64,000 nucleotides of DNA from Sabethes cyaneus (Eukaryota > Arthropoda > Insecta > Diptera > Culicidae), in assembly GCF_943734655.1 (NCBI RefSeq), contig NC_071354.1:76731838-76795837 (forward strand). Reading direction: 5' to 3'. Of this stretch, positions 46,440 through 56,506 are shown one piece after another. The translations under genes were made by a program, and so were the position numbers. Below the pieces are notes generated by a model, which did no database searches, had not been told where the DNA came from, and saw only the letters and a program-made list of their open reading frames with translations. The number at the start of each line of letters is the position of its first letter. Position 1 is the stretch's first letter.

Positions 46440-47990
46440 CGGCAGCTGCACTCAATGGCGTACGCGATGTCTTGCGGAGGGCAAAGAAAGCGCGTATCTC
46501 AGATTGAATGCCCGAACATAAGAACTCATCAACCACTTCGATTTGAGGTTTACGTTGTTTTCTGTTGAGCTTCTACTTGTCATGAATTTGGTCTTAGATG
46601 CATTGGTTTTCAGCCAAGTCTCCTAACCTCCGCTTTTATTCTGGCCTGTATTGGTTCCGCCGTCCGAAAGCTTTTAGTAATAAAACGGAAGTAATCTGAG
46701 AAGCCTAGGAACTGACTGTTCCTGTTGAAAATCATACATCTCTTTTCGATCGTCAATGGCGATGTTTATTAACACACAAGGCAGTCCATGGCCATTCCAT
46801 AGCGGTCTGCGCGATTCGAATGAACTCAAGAATGCCAAAAACGCTTTCCATCTATCCCTCCCGTAGTTTCTCCTTCTCCTGGAAACGATCCAATGAAGGC
46901 GACCAGTAATGGCACTTACTAGTTTGTATAGTTCTGCCGGAGAGCCGGTCCTTTCCGATGATTCAGTTAGTCTTCAGCTATCCGATTTCACGCCATATCT
47001 TCTCGAAATCGGAAACCAGGACCATACTATCGTTTTTGGGCACTCCCAGATTAACGTCCATGTTATCCCCACTAAGCCGCTCCTCCAGGAGCTGCTTTCC
47101 TCTGACGACCACCCCGCGTTCCATTGTAATCAGGTTTCTCTCCTCATCCCTAGACACATCTGGTCTGCAGCCATTCCAAGGTTGATTCATCTTGTTGCAA
47201 AACTAACTCATGGCATTAACCTACAACAATTGTTCTAACTCTTTACGATCCCTATCCTCCTTCTGGCTTTTTCCTAGAGTCATGATCATGATTTTTTGAC
47301 CTCCAACAGAATCAACTGGCTCCGCGCTCGCCAATTCTAGACCAAATTCTCAATCACGGCAACGTGTCTTCACCACATGCTGGCAGTCCATGCCAACCAG
47401 TCATTTCGACCTTTCTAATAGCCGACCATATGCTGTCTCATCTAACTTCATGGCTTGAAGTACTTAGCTGTACAGAAGAAGTTAGAGTCTCATCCAATAA
47501 GCGGCCGTAGTTCTCGGCAGATTGCGGATTATTGAATTGTCGAATGTTTAGTCAACGAAAACTGGTAAATGACGAATGTTCTGCTACTGGGTAATAGTCT
47601 GAGTCCACACCTCGTTGGCGGTCTTTGTATGTTATGCTCAAGAAAAGTCACCGATGAGAACGTGGTCGATTTGATTCGTTCATCATCGATTAGATTATCA
47701 CTAAATGATCTTGTGGATATCTTTGTGAAGAAATAAAGTGCTTCGATTCTCCAGGCATTGCGAAACAGTGAAATTCATGCACCTCCGGCGGTTATCATTC
47801 GTGGTCGTGTGCAGGCTGTGGGATGTAGCCTGTGTAGGCTACACACACCGGAGCAATCATAACCACGTTGACGACTCTTGTGGTGAACAGCTGCTGTATG
47901 TTACCTCTAGCTTCACTTTCTTCTTGTCGACAGCTCTACCACAGACTAACAGACGTAACACTTCGAACAAATTTTCTAACAAAACAACGT
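46440..47990 (-). mobile_element. RTE-like LINE relic, minus strand
   Basis: Minus-strand fragments read VNQPWNGCRPDVSRDEERNL (linker), NRNSQFLGFSDYF (the FADD region of RT, now lacking the catalytic DD), and an EVVDEFLC-like start of the C-terminal region. The antisense translation at 47,738 resembles that across the endonuclease of 34,562-37,373, which supports homology. Badly decayed. Confidence 0.75.
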
Positions 47991-48066
47991 TTCAATGACA
48001 CCCTTAAAACTTGGAAAAAACACTAGCATCACCTGGTGCTGTCTTCGCGCTACGCCAGAGTAGATT

Positions 48067-48173
48067 CCCAAGTAGCACACTTTAGGTCCATTTAGTTGAA
48101 GCAACCGAATTACGACTGAAATTAGTCATAATTCGGTTACCACAACTACTTTGTAACAACCGTGCCAATAGGG
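48067..48173. mobile_element. 107-bp palindromic MITE (CCC…GGG class)
   Basis: CCCAAGTAGCACACTTTAGG… to …ACAACCGTGCCAATAGGG. A central TAATTCGGTTACCACAACTA pairs with TGAAGCAACCGAATTA. Nearly identical to the copy at 50,012-50,118. TT on both sides. Confidence 0.85.
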
Positions 48174-48289
48174 TTGTTATAAATTTAGCAGTGCTATAAA
48201 TTTACTTGTATATTATCTGACAATAGCGCCAGCGCAGGCGAGCAACATTTTATCGAGCGTCATTAAAACTGATTTTCGCTAATATGACA

Positions 48290-48625
48290 CGCATGTACTG
48301 CCTTATATTGAAGACTCCTGTAACAAAAAGACTGGCAGCTCTGCCAATATTCGAGAGACGCTGATGGTAGCTCGCTCTGCCGGTCAAGATGGGCCCTGGA
48401 TACATCTGTGTGAGTGAACGCTAATATTTATATCGCCGTGCCAACAGAGTCGAACAAACACCAATACAGAATTTTGGAGCGCTTACTGACACTCATATAA
48501 AATTTACCACCTTCGCTAAAAGCAGCATCGCTGACGGTGACACATAACGTTTATATAGAAAAATAACAGAGATGCCAGTTTTGTTAGTAATGAGGTCTTC
48601 GCTTATATGTTGACATCTGCACCTC
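48290..48625. mobile_element. MITE with about 45-bp inverted arms
   Basis: TTATATTGAAGACTCCTGTA…AAGACTGGCAGCTCTGCC pairs with CAGAGATGCCAGTTTTGTTA…AGGTCTTCGCTTATAT. No coding region. Exact ends not settled. Confidence 0.7.
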
Positions 48626-48629
48626 GACA

Positions 48630-50010
48630 AGGCTATATTTCCTAAGTCAGCTCTAGCTTACTTAGGAGTCTAGGAATCGCCCTTGCATTCCATTTGTTGG
48701 ACTATTCTTGTTTTCTGTCCGTACCTTCTAGCTTTGGAACAAGCAATACGAGGGGTACCGATCAACACGTTCTATACTAGTAAACTAGTAAACTGAGCGT
48801 TTCTACAGCTTCTTGTCGAACACTTTCGTATTCTACTTCTCCTCGAAAGTTCCTATCCTTCATGGTGTAATTTTTATTTGTCAACGCTCTCAGTGGATTC
48901 TGGAACTATCTTGATAAAAATTGCCGATAGATCCGTCATTGTGCGGTAGTTTGTCCTTTGGAGAGCATCATAATAAAAGTCTTCTCGATTGAAGCTGATA
49001 GGCAATACAATAACTTGACTTGATGGGATACTCACGTTTAAACTCTGTCCATCATCAGTCGGCTTGATTGCGCGATTGAACACTGCGGCGACGGCACTTC
49101 ACTTTTGAGTCGAATCAAACCCATTTCAGAGCATTCACGTGATCTTGTGCCCTTTGATTCTGTGATTAACAGACTGAAAGCTAAGCGGAGCTGAACTATT
49201 TATTATTTTTCTGACACAAATTGTGCTTCGTCCCCGTCTATTTTAGTCAACCACCAAATTAAAATTTTATCCTGACTGGTTTTCTAACCTGGACGACGAA
49301 ACTGTGGAGGCAATAACTACTTATGAGAAGTTGAATCTATCCCATAGAAACGGAACCTACCCCGAACACTCGCGTTGAAAATCACGGCTAATATGACGAA
49401 CACCGGGTCGTGTAGTGCCTTGTAACTGCTTGAAAACTTGACATCGTCTCAAAAGTGGCCATTTTTCATGTTCTACCAACCTTCCGAAGGTTGGCTCCTG
49501 ATACTGACGGGAACGAAAACGAAACAAAACCGCGTTGCCTCGTTTATCACTATTTTCACGCAGCGACAGACCTTTCATTTACTGCCTCGAAAATCGAACA
49601 CTGAAAGGAATTCCTTCGCTCCTCACTGAACACGAAGAGTCAACCTATTGTGACCGTTCCGAAATCACGGCGGTTTTTTGCGACTTACCGTTATTTTTTG
49701 CACCAACTACGACCCGATTCACATCGAAATCTAGAGGTTTCCAAACTCCCAAAAAACATCGACGTGTTCAGTCATGTACCGTTATCTAACTTTCTACTTT
49801 TTGATGTCGCTCTTCTTAGGGCATATACGGATGGGTTTTACATTCCGCAGCATTTTTATTCCAATTTTAAAAATTCAACTCTTATACTTAAATTACGTAA
49901 CAATTAGAGCGTAACGTAACAATATCGTGGTACAATAGCCGTTCGGTTGAAGAATCTTGCATCTAGTGGAATTGTCCCTGCCACAGCCGCTGGGCTGCAT
50001 AGTAACTGCA
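48630..50010. other. Spacer within the large putative Nplp1 intron
   Basis: Several short frames without recognisable content. The palindrome CCAACCTTCCGAAGGTTGG lies at 49,479-49,497. Nothing else supported. Confidence 0.4.
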
Positions 50011-50011
50011 T

Positions 50012-50118
50012 CCCAAGTAGCACACTTTAGGTCCATTTAGTTGAAGCAACCGAATTACGACTGAAATTATTCATAATTCGGTTACCACAACTACTTTGTA
50101 ACAACCGTGCTAGTCGGG
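50012..50118. mobile_element. 107-bp palindromic MITE (CCC…GGG class), second copy
   Basis: Differs from 48,067-48,173 at only a few positions. AT on both sides, fitting a 2-bp duplication. The right end reads GTGCTAGTCGGG. Confidence 0.87.
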
Positions 50119-50651
50119 ATGTGAAAATTCCGCTAATTTTTTGCTTTGCATAAAAGTTCGTCTCTCCCTCAAATGGAAAAAATGACTAAAATTCTTTGTT
50201 CCTACAGATCGAAAATTCTTTGCGGCTAGACGACTAAACGAATTTGATATCTGTGTTGGAAAAGTACTTATATTCTATTCGTTGCCATTTACAAAAATAC
50301 ATTGTTCTAGGCAATTTTCGAAGCACTTAAAATACATATTTTTGCAGAAGACTGCAAATATTTAGGGCCTTTCCTTCTACAGTCATCGCAGGGTCATTGC
50401 CCAGAACATTGAATTTTTGTAAAATGTAACTAACAAACGTTAAATTTAATATTCTAATTTTTTTGCCAAGAAAATGCTATATAACTGTGCGCTAGAAGAA
50501 AAGACAAATTCCATTTATTCAACAAAGTTGCTTCTTTTTACATATTCTACAACTTTACCGAAGAAACTATGTCTCTATCTTTTAACACAAAAAAAGTTAG
50601 ACCAACCTCTTGTTTTTGGTCTTGACCTTGAAATGCAGTCAAGCATATAAT

Positions 50652-50918
50652 TAATATTTTTTGAAACGGCGGTTCTACAATTGGTGAAGCGACAGTGAGG
50701 GTGGTGGAGGTGAGGGGGGCGGGAATATTGGTAGCTACGCTTAACAAGTAGTCGTTGTAACTCCTACCTTTTCCAGCATTAGACAAAAGGTAGGAATCAC
50801 AACTCCGCCCCCCCGCCTTCCTTACCTTTCCACTCTTTCCCCTCCATTCCAAAAAATTGTCATTACTTTCCCCTATCGTCCCTTCGTCAATTGTAGAACC
50901 ACCGTTTCAAAAAATATT
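50652..50918. mobile_element. MITE with about 35-bp inverted ends
   Basis: TAATATTTTTTGAAACGGCG…TTCTACAATTGG pairs with CAATTGTAGAACCACCGTTT…AAAATATTA. The interior is C/G-rich with a GAGGGTGGTGGAGGTGAGGG tract. No coding region. Confidence 0.85.
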
Positions 50919-50919
50919 A

Positions 50920-51870
50920 CAAAAAAAGTTATTTTATTTTTGACTTAGTTTGTTAAAATGAAAGCAAAACACGTCAGAAAAAATGTTACACTTTTTATCC
51001 GTTTAAGGTAAAAATGCTTTGGTCCGGTTTGACCAATTCTTACTAGTTTATCCAGAATGATAAAAGCTGGAGCGATATGATAACACAACAATTCGTTTTA
51101 ATTTCGTTAGCAAACATGTATTACAAATTAACACAATAAACAAGTTACTAACTATTACAAATTAAACACCCAGATCAACTTTCTATTCTCAAGCCAATCA
51201 CGGAGATCTCCGCCGAAGGTACCTTGTGGCCACGCTTGTTGTACCTACGACCAGATTCCAGAAGAAGTGCTTGAAAATTTTCACTTTATTTTGTTCAAGA
51301 GAAAGCAACATTCTCTTGAAGCAAATAAACTAAAACAAATTAAATGCATACTTCGACCATTCCTTTTTCGCCCTCCAGTCCCTGCAGATGGAATAATAAT
51401 CGAACAATAGCAGCAACAGTAACAGTAGCAGTAGCAACTTAATAATTTCAAGTAGATTCCAAATGTGCAGCAAGAACAGCACTGGAATGCCATTTTGCAA
51501 GCGGTAAACTTTTCCAATGTATGATGATGGAATGATACGAAAAACAAATCGTAAACATCTAAACACTTGGAATTGTATATGGAAGGGGCAAATGCTAAAA
51601 CAAAACATTTCCAAGAATGCTTCAAATGTACATTTAATTAACAGGCATTCAACATGAACCTTGTGTAACGAGGAACACATATTTTCCGGAAAAAAACTAG
51701 TCAAACCGATAAATAAAATTTAATAAAACAGCAATTTTAGGAACACGTATGTAGCTGGCACAGTGCATTCTCAGAAAAATAGATACACTTGAAAGGATCG
51801 AAGCAGACAGCCTACGATTCCGGCTGCCGCTTCCCTGGGGATTGCCTTTGTCTAACGAGGAACAAACATC
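50920..51870. other. AT-rich stretch with a CAGTAG simple repeat
   Basis: AGCAGCAACAGTAACAGTAG at about 51,408 is a short microsatellite. If the Nplp1 51,875 stop is used, this stretch is 3' UTR; minus-strand AATAAA at 51,285-51,290 would serve. Confidence 0.35.
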
Positions 51871-51911
51871 TACGCTACGGTAAAGCGTTTAGACTTCCTA
51901 CTATTTGAGAC

Positions 51912-52215
51912 CTCGCCCTTCCAGATCGGCTGAAGCGGCCTGCTCCTGCCCGGGACGGCCGGAACGCGGGCAACCAGCCGGAGCGTGCCAAGGCAGCAAT
52001 GTGCCGCTTTTGCGGTACCGCAATGCCATGCTCGTCCTCATCACGCATTGTCTGCTCGTGGAAATCCGTATCACGGTCGTCGTCGTCAATGTCGTCAAGC
52101 GAATCACCATTATCATCAGCATCATCATTGTCGTCATACGAGTTCCCCAAGCTCCACGTGAAGCGCTTGTGATACCGATTGAAGCGGCTCAGCATGCCGG
52201 AACGCGCTAGTGAAC
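51912..52215 (-). CDS. Nplp1: Nplp1 exon: YLGSLARSGM and HIAALARSGWL peptides
   Basis: Enters from the acceptor CGCAAG|GT and joins the previous exon in phase, completing KR-YLGSLARSGMLSRFN. It continues with RYHKR, FTWSLG, a long acidic spacer (DDNDDADDNGDSLDDIDDDD) and a further KR followed by HIAALARSGWLPAF. The dibasic sites give two more (L)xSLARSG-type peptides, diagnostic of Nplp1. Two ends are possible: a weak donor at 51,912 (GAG|GTCTCA) that fits the phase of 32,479-32,923, or readthrough to a TAG at 51,875-51,877 adding SQIVGSLNALP. The cDNA would decide. Confidence 0.8.
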
Positions 52216-52507
52216 CTTGCGAATGTTTGCATTTGGGAAAATTAGAACAAGACAATTTCCCATCGAAACTCGCAGACCATCCGGTTGATGAAAAAATGCG
52301 ATAAATTCATGTTTTCTAGAAAGCATACTAATACTTCAATCAAGTGTCGCATTATTGTTTGCTTATAACACTACAAGGATTCTCTTTTACTCGTTCCACA
52401 AAATCGTTCACATTTTTTCACCACCCTAGACGACCCCGGCGAGTTTCCCTCAAATTCGTGTATCACCGCGAAATAAAAGAGCACAACGAACACGTCCGCA
52501 CACTTAC

Positions 52508-52747
52508 CGAGATATCGCTTTTCCTCCAGGTGGTTGCCGCTCGGGGCGTAATACGGATACGCCTCGCTCATTGCCTCCATCAGTTCTTCGTAGTCGAGCG
52601 GAGCGGATTGGTAGACAGGCTCAAGAATTTCGGGCGTGCTGTCATCCAGTGATCCATCCTCGTAGTAGAGCTCCCGCTTCTTGCGACCGCTGTTACTTTC
52701 GCCGTTGTGGCTTTGCGCATTCTTCAACGACTGGATGTTGCGTTTCT
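52508..52747 (-). CDS. Nplp1: Nplp1 exon: NIQSLKNAQ peptide and acidic spacer
   Basis: Acceptor ACATTCGCAG|AG and donor CTCG|GTAAGT are both strong, and the exon is 240 nt. It completes an EKR cleavage site with the previous exon, then encodes NIQSLKNAQSHNGESNSG, a tetrabasic-like RKKR, an acidic spacer (ELYYEDGSLDDSTPEILEPV), a segment rich in Glu and Tyr (DYEELMEAMSEAYPYYAP) and the EEKR that precedes YLGSLARSG in the next exon. The frame stays open across both junctions. Confidence 0.88.
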
Positions 52748-52749
52748 CT

Positions 52750-53490
52750 GCGAATGTCGGAGAAAATGAAAAATATCCTGTTCAAGATTAGTGGAACAAT
52801 GAAAGAAAATGCAGACAATGTCGGGGGCGTTGCATACTGAGTGATAAAGTGGCTCGCTAGGAAAATGTAATCCACGGATTTCGCGTCCACTTGACCGGTA
52901 CAGTGTGGGATTGGCGGTACCCTCTCGCAATTCAATTAAACTTTATAGCAGGACAGACTTTGTCCAATTGAGTAAACAAGCATGCAAATGATTTGTTACT
53001 CAGCACATTTTCTTTGATTATCATTCGTGAATAATGCATTTTATGTGAGTGAATTCAACTGGAAACCTTCAAGATCTTTAAAACGGTGTTAGAATGGATG
53101 AATTATAGGAAATTAGTAGTTTTGCAACATTAAAGTATATGAAGTAATGAATTCGACATCGTACAGCAGTAAAATATACCTTTTCTAAAATTTAGCTACA
53201 GAAATGCTTGAACGAGTAGTAAAAAAATCATATAATTTACTTGAAAACAAATTGCACTCATTCCCGAAATGAGGAAAATATTCCATTAAATATTTATTGT
53301 TAAGTGAAAATTCTTATAAGGCCAATGCAAATTATTTTTAAAGTTTTTATCAGAACATCAGCCTTTTTCTTCCATGATCGACCAGAGTTCTGAAAATTGA
53401 GCAATAAACCAACTGAAAACTACTATGGAGAAGCATGACCTGCTTGCTGTGCAATCTTTAATATTTTAAAACTCTGAAGATCAATAACGA
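52750..53490. other. Intron sequence, nothing identified
   Basis: AT-rich 5' flank of the 52,747 exon within the 9.4-kb Nplp1 intron. A pyrimidine-rich tract precedes the acceptor. Confidence 0.4.
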
Positions 53491-53495
53491 GACCA

Positions 53496-53541
53496 GTTAG
53501 TTTTATTTTTCTCAGTTTGAAGAGAAAAATAAAACTAACTA
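53496..53541. repeat. AT-rich hairpin
   Basis: TTAGTTTTATTTTTCTC pairs with GAGAAAAATAAAACTAA around a short loop. Confidence 0.6.
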
Positions 53542-53974
53542 AAAACTAACAAATCGTCCGCGCTTCAACAAGTGTCAAATATTTTTCTGTTTTACTTGCC
53601 ACTGACTCTGTCGCGGTCCAACGTAAACTATTTTATTAAATTAAAGGAGCGTATGGTGAGGAGAATGGTAGACTGGATGAAACTGCGAAACTTCGATATG
53701 AGGCCAAAAACATATTGCGTAGTTCAATTGGTAAGTAGAACTCTAACCTAAACTCTCTCGGTTGACGCCCGAGTGTTTTGACAATTAAACTATCACCACA
53801 CGACACTCTATATTAGATACTCTCACATCTAGTTTCCGTCTCTCCAGTACTAACCATTCGTACGCACCCACATACACTCCACCCGCTGACGGTAATTATT
53901 TTCTGTATGATTGTCTTTTTGCTTCTACAGGGAAAATTCTTGACATTAGGTCAAACATATAGACTCAGCGGAGG

Positions 53975-54045
53975 TGAGAGTCGAACTCACAGCTCTCAAT
54001 CTCTAGTCGAGTGTGTTATTTAACCAATTACACCACATTACTCTG
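53975..54045 (-). mobile_element. tRNA-like sequence (SINE head or tRNA pseudogene)
   Basis: On the minus strand GGTGTAATTGGTTAAATAAC fits a tRNA D arm with an A box. CTCGACTAGAGATTGAG folds as an anticodon stem-loop (anticodon AGA by position). GTGAGTTCGACTCTCAC is a perfect T arm with a B box. The 3' acceptor strand CTCCGCT has no partner at the 5' side and no long variable arm is present, so this is not a working serine tRNA. CTCTGTCGCGGTC(C/T)AAC(G/A)TAAACTA repeats at 53,606 and 54,041, outside it, suggest a larger repeat. Confidence 0.55.
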
Positions 54046-54089
54046 TCGCGGTCTAACATAAACTAGTTTCTTAAAGTGGAGGGACCGGT

Positions 54090-54720
54090 AATGTAATTAA
54101 GATTGAACAATGAATACGAAAAGGTCGGGATACCAGGAGAAGCTAGTTTTCTTCATCGAAATGATTTTTGTGCCGGCTTAAGGGGACATGAACAAATTAA
54201 TTTTGATTACTTTTTTGCTTACTTCGATACTAATTTTGTAATTTAAAGCAGATTTTTAAAACTTTTGAATTATAAACACAGTTATATACACAAAACACAG
54301 TCAGAGAAAAAAGATAAAGATAAAGTTTTATTTATTCAACAATCTTTTTGTTTTTTTTCAAGCTATAATTCATTTAAAACTTTATTTCAACAAAAGTTTG
54401 TTCCAATCCGTCGATGATCTGTTGAAATGGTACACAAAGTTTAAAAATCGCGTTTTTCAGGAGCGGCGTTTTATTGCGTCGAGGTTGTTCGGCTCGACAC
54501 AGGAATACTTATGTATATGATCCTTTTTCATCCAATCCACTTACCGTGGTCGGATTATTACAAAATTAGTATCAAAATAAGCGAAAAATAAACCAGAAAT
54601 GAAAAAATAGTGATTTTTCAAAACTTTTTGTCGTTTTTTTAGTTTAGTCCCCTTAAGCCGACACGAAACTCTCTTTCATAAAAGAAAACACGCTTCTTGC
54701 TCCTACCGTAGAAAGGAGGA
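54090..54720. other. Intron sequence, nothing identified
   Basis: AT-rich, with short poly-A/poly-T tracts. The open frame at 54,639-54,824 (minus) has no recognisable content. Confidence 0.4.
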
Positions 54721-54724
54721 AGGA

Positions 54725-55255
54725 GGGAGTAATATGCCCAATATACAAGAAGGGCGACAAGTTCGAATGTGAAAACTACCGAGCGATCACCATTCTCGAC
54801 GCCGCCTATAAAGTACTTTCTCATGTTATTTTTTGGGGTCTATCGCCGCTGGCAAGGCCGCTGTGGACGGGCGATCGACAACGGATCAAATAGCTGCGAT
54901 AGATCCTCCAAAAGTGCTGCAAATACGAATTTCAGAACTTCCTTATTCTACACTCAAAATAATCCACACGTCCTTTCCACGTGAAAAATCACGTAGATTT
55001 CTCTACAGGTTACGTGATTTTCAGCTGATTGTTATTGGAAAAAATAATAACATCCACCTGATTTTCACGTAAATGCATTAGTATGCGTGCGAATTACCTG
55101 AAATTCACGTAAATAGTACAGGAAAAGCTAGATGGAAAATATTTACATAACTTTTCCTATAATTTCGACGTGAAAATTATTTTGAGTGTAGAGTTCGTAT
55201 ACTTTGAAACAGTGTTTGACCGACTTAACCAAGAAAACATCTGGGACGCCTGAGA
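54725..55255 (+). mobile_element. RTE-like reverse-transcriptase relic split by a MITE
   Basis: The plus strand reads GVICPIYKKGDKFECENYRA, then ITILDAAYKVLSHVIFWGLS, and a later ILQKCCKYEF. After the MITE (54,951-55,188) it resumes as EFVYFETVFDRLNQENIWDA, the usual F-D-D motif region, now F-E-T-V-F-D. Stops and frameshifts. A different subfamily from the 34,562 copy (KFECENYRA instead of RLDCCNYRG). Confidence 0.8.
54951..55188. mobile_element. Tc1/mariner-type MITE, CACTCAAA family, copy 2
   Basis: Ends CACTCAAAATAAT and ATTATTTTGAGTG with TA on both sides. Inner motif TTTTCACGT recurs in both orientations (CACGTGAAAA, TTTTCACGTAAA). Inserted in the LINE relic, as is copy 1 at 16,048. Confidence 0.9.
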
Positions 55256-55726
55256 GATAAATTTGCTGCCAACATTGTCGAGTGAAACGTATGTGATGAC
55301 TTGTTGTCTCTTTTTCACATGTGCTGAGACGTTGGCGCCATCGCAAACCCCCTGACACAGGCATATGGGAGCTTTGTTATTGCATTCAACTTGTAAAAAG
55401 TTGCATAAATAACAATTCAGTTTCACAATAAATTATTGCGTAATACTGGCACTTGAAATATAACGTTTAAGTACGTTATTTTAAGTGATCAAAATTAACG
55501 ATATTTTCGATACAAGGGCGATATTTTTCGAAACCTTTCGAACCAACACGATACCGCGAACACAACGCATATTCGCAGTGAGTGCACTATTTTCGTTTTT
55601 GTAGTCGCAAATCTTGTGAGAGTTGATATCGGGAACTCTACAGTGCCGTGCCGTCGTTGCCGGGTCAAGAAAACTGTAACTAATGCGATTGCTAGGTTGT
55701 GTGGGCAAAGAAAATGTAGACGCCAG

Positions 55727-56292
55727 TAGGGTAGATGCTCCAGTAGTTGTGGTAGTACCAGTAGTGGTGGAAACTCGAAATATATCATAATTTTGGCGGA
55801 TTTCGAGATAATTTCCGTTTTCTATTGTTAAATATATATTTGTTAACAGATTTATCTAAGATACACAGTTAAAATTCAAGATGTTGGTGCAAAAATTACA
55901 AATTCATTTTCAGCAGTTCAATAGAGTGCAATTGCTTAAGAAATTCGTAACAATCCATAGCATTTTAACAAGCCTACGTTGTTATCCACCTGCTGCCATG
56001 CTCATTGCAAGCGTTGCTAAGGCGGTAAACAATATTCCACTATTATAGGCAAATTTTCCACTATTATAGGAACATTACCACTACTTTAGGAGCACATACT
56101 AATGTCAGGAAAAGCAATATTTTAGATATATTAACCAGCAGAATGGTATAATTTTGGTATGTATTTAAAGCCAACACTATGGTGCACCATATTATCATGT
56201 AGTTCAATTGGAAACTGATAAATTGAGCGTTCAAATTGTCTTTGCACACTATCCCCCGACATAATCCCTCCATTACTGGAGCATCTACCCTA
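55727..56292. mobile_element. TIR element, TAGGGTAGATG type, with repeated terminal motifs
   Basis: Ends TAGGGTAGATGCTCCAGTA and the inverted TACTGGAGCATCTACCCTA. CCACTATTATAGG and CCACTACTTTAGG recur inside (56,036-56,092), and AGTAGTTGTGG near the left end is the same motif inverted. 566 bp, no coding. Same plan as 39,856 and 41,045. Confidence 0.87.
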
Positions 56293-56506
56293 AACGTTTT
56301 GTGTAGGCGGTTTTTGCTGATAAGCCTTAATCGCTTTCAGTGCGAGAAATACATTTTACAGGCAAATATTTGTGTTACCTTAAATTTTTTTAAATCGCAA
56401 GTTCCAAAAATTGAAATTTGGCCAAGAACAGTTACAGACAGCGTTACAGTTTACAGACAACCACGTTTGCTTACAGCTATATGACATGGACAGCTGAATT
56501 ATAATT

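Noticed and set aside
51905..52210. 101-codon plus-strand frame
   Set aside because: Antisense of the Nplp1 exon; the minus strand has the peptide motifs and splice sites.
53975..54045. Functional tRNA-Ser (AGA)
   Set aside because: No acceptor stem pairing and no long variable arm as required in serine tRNAs.
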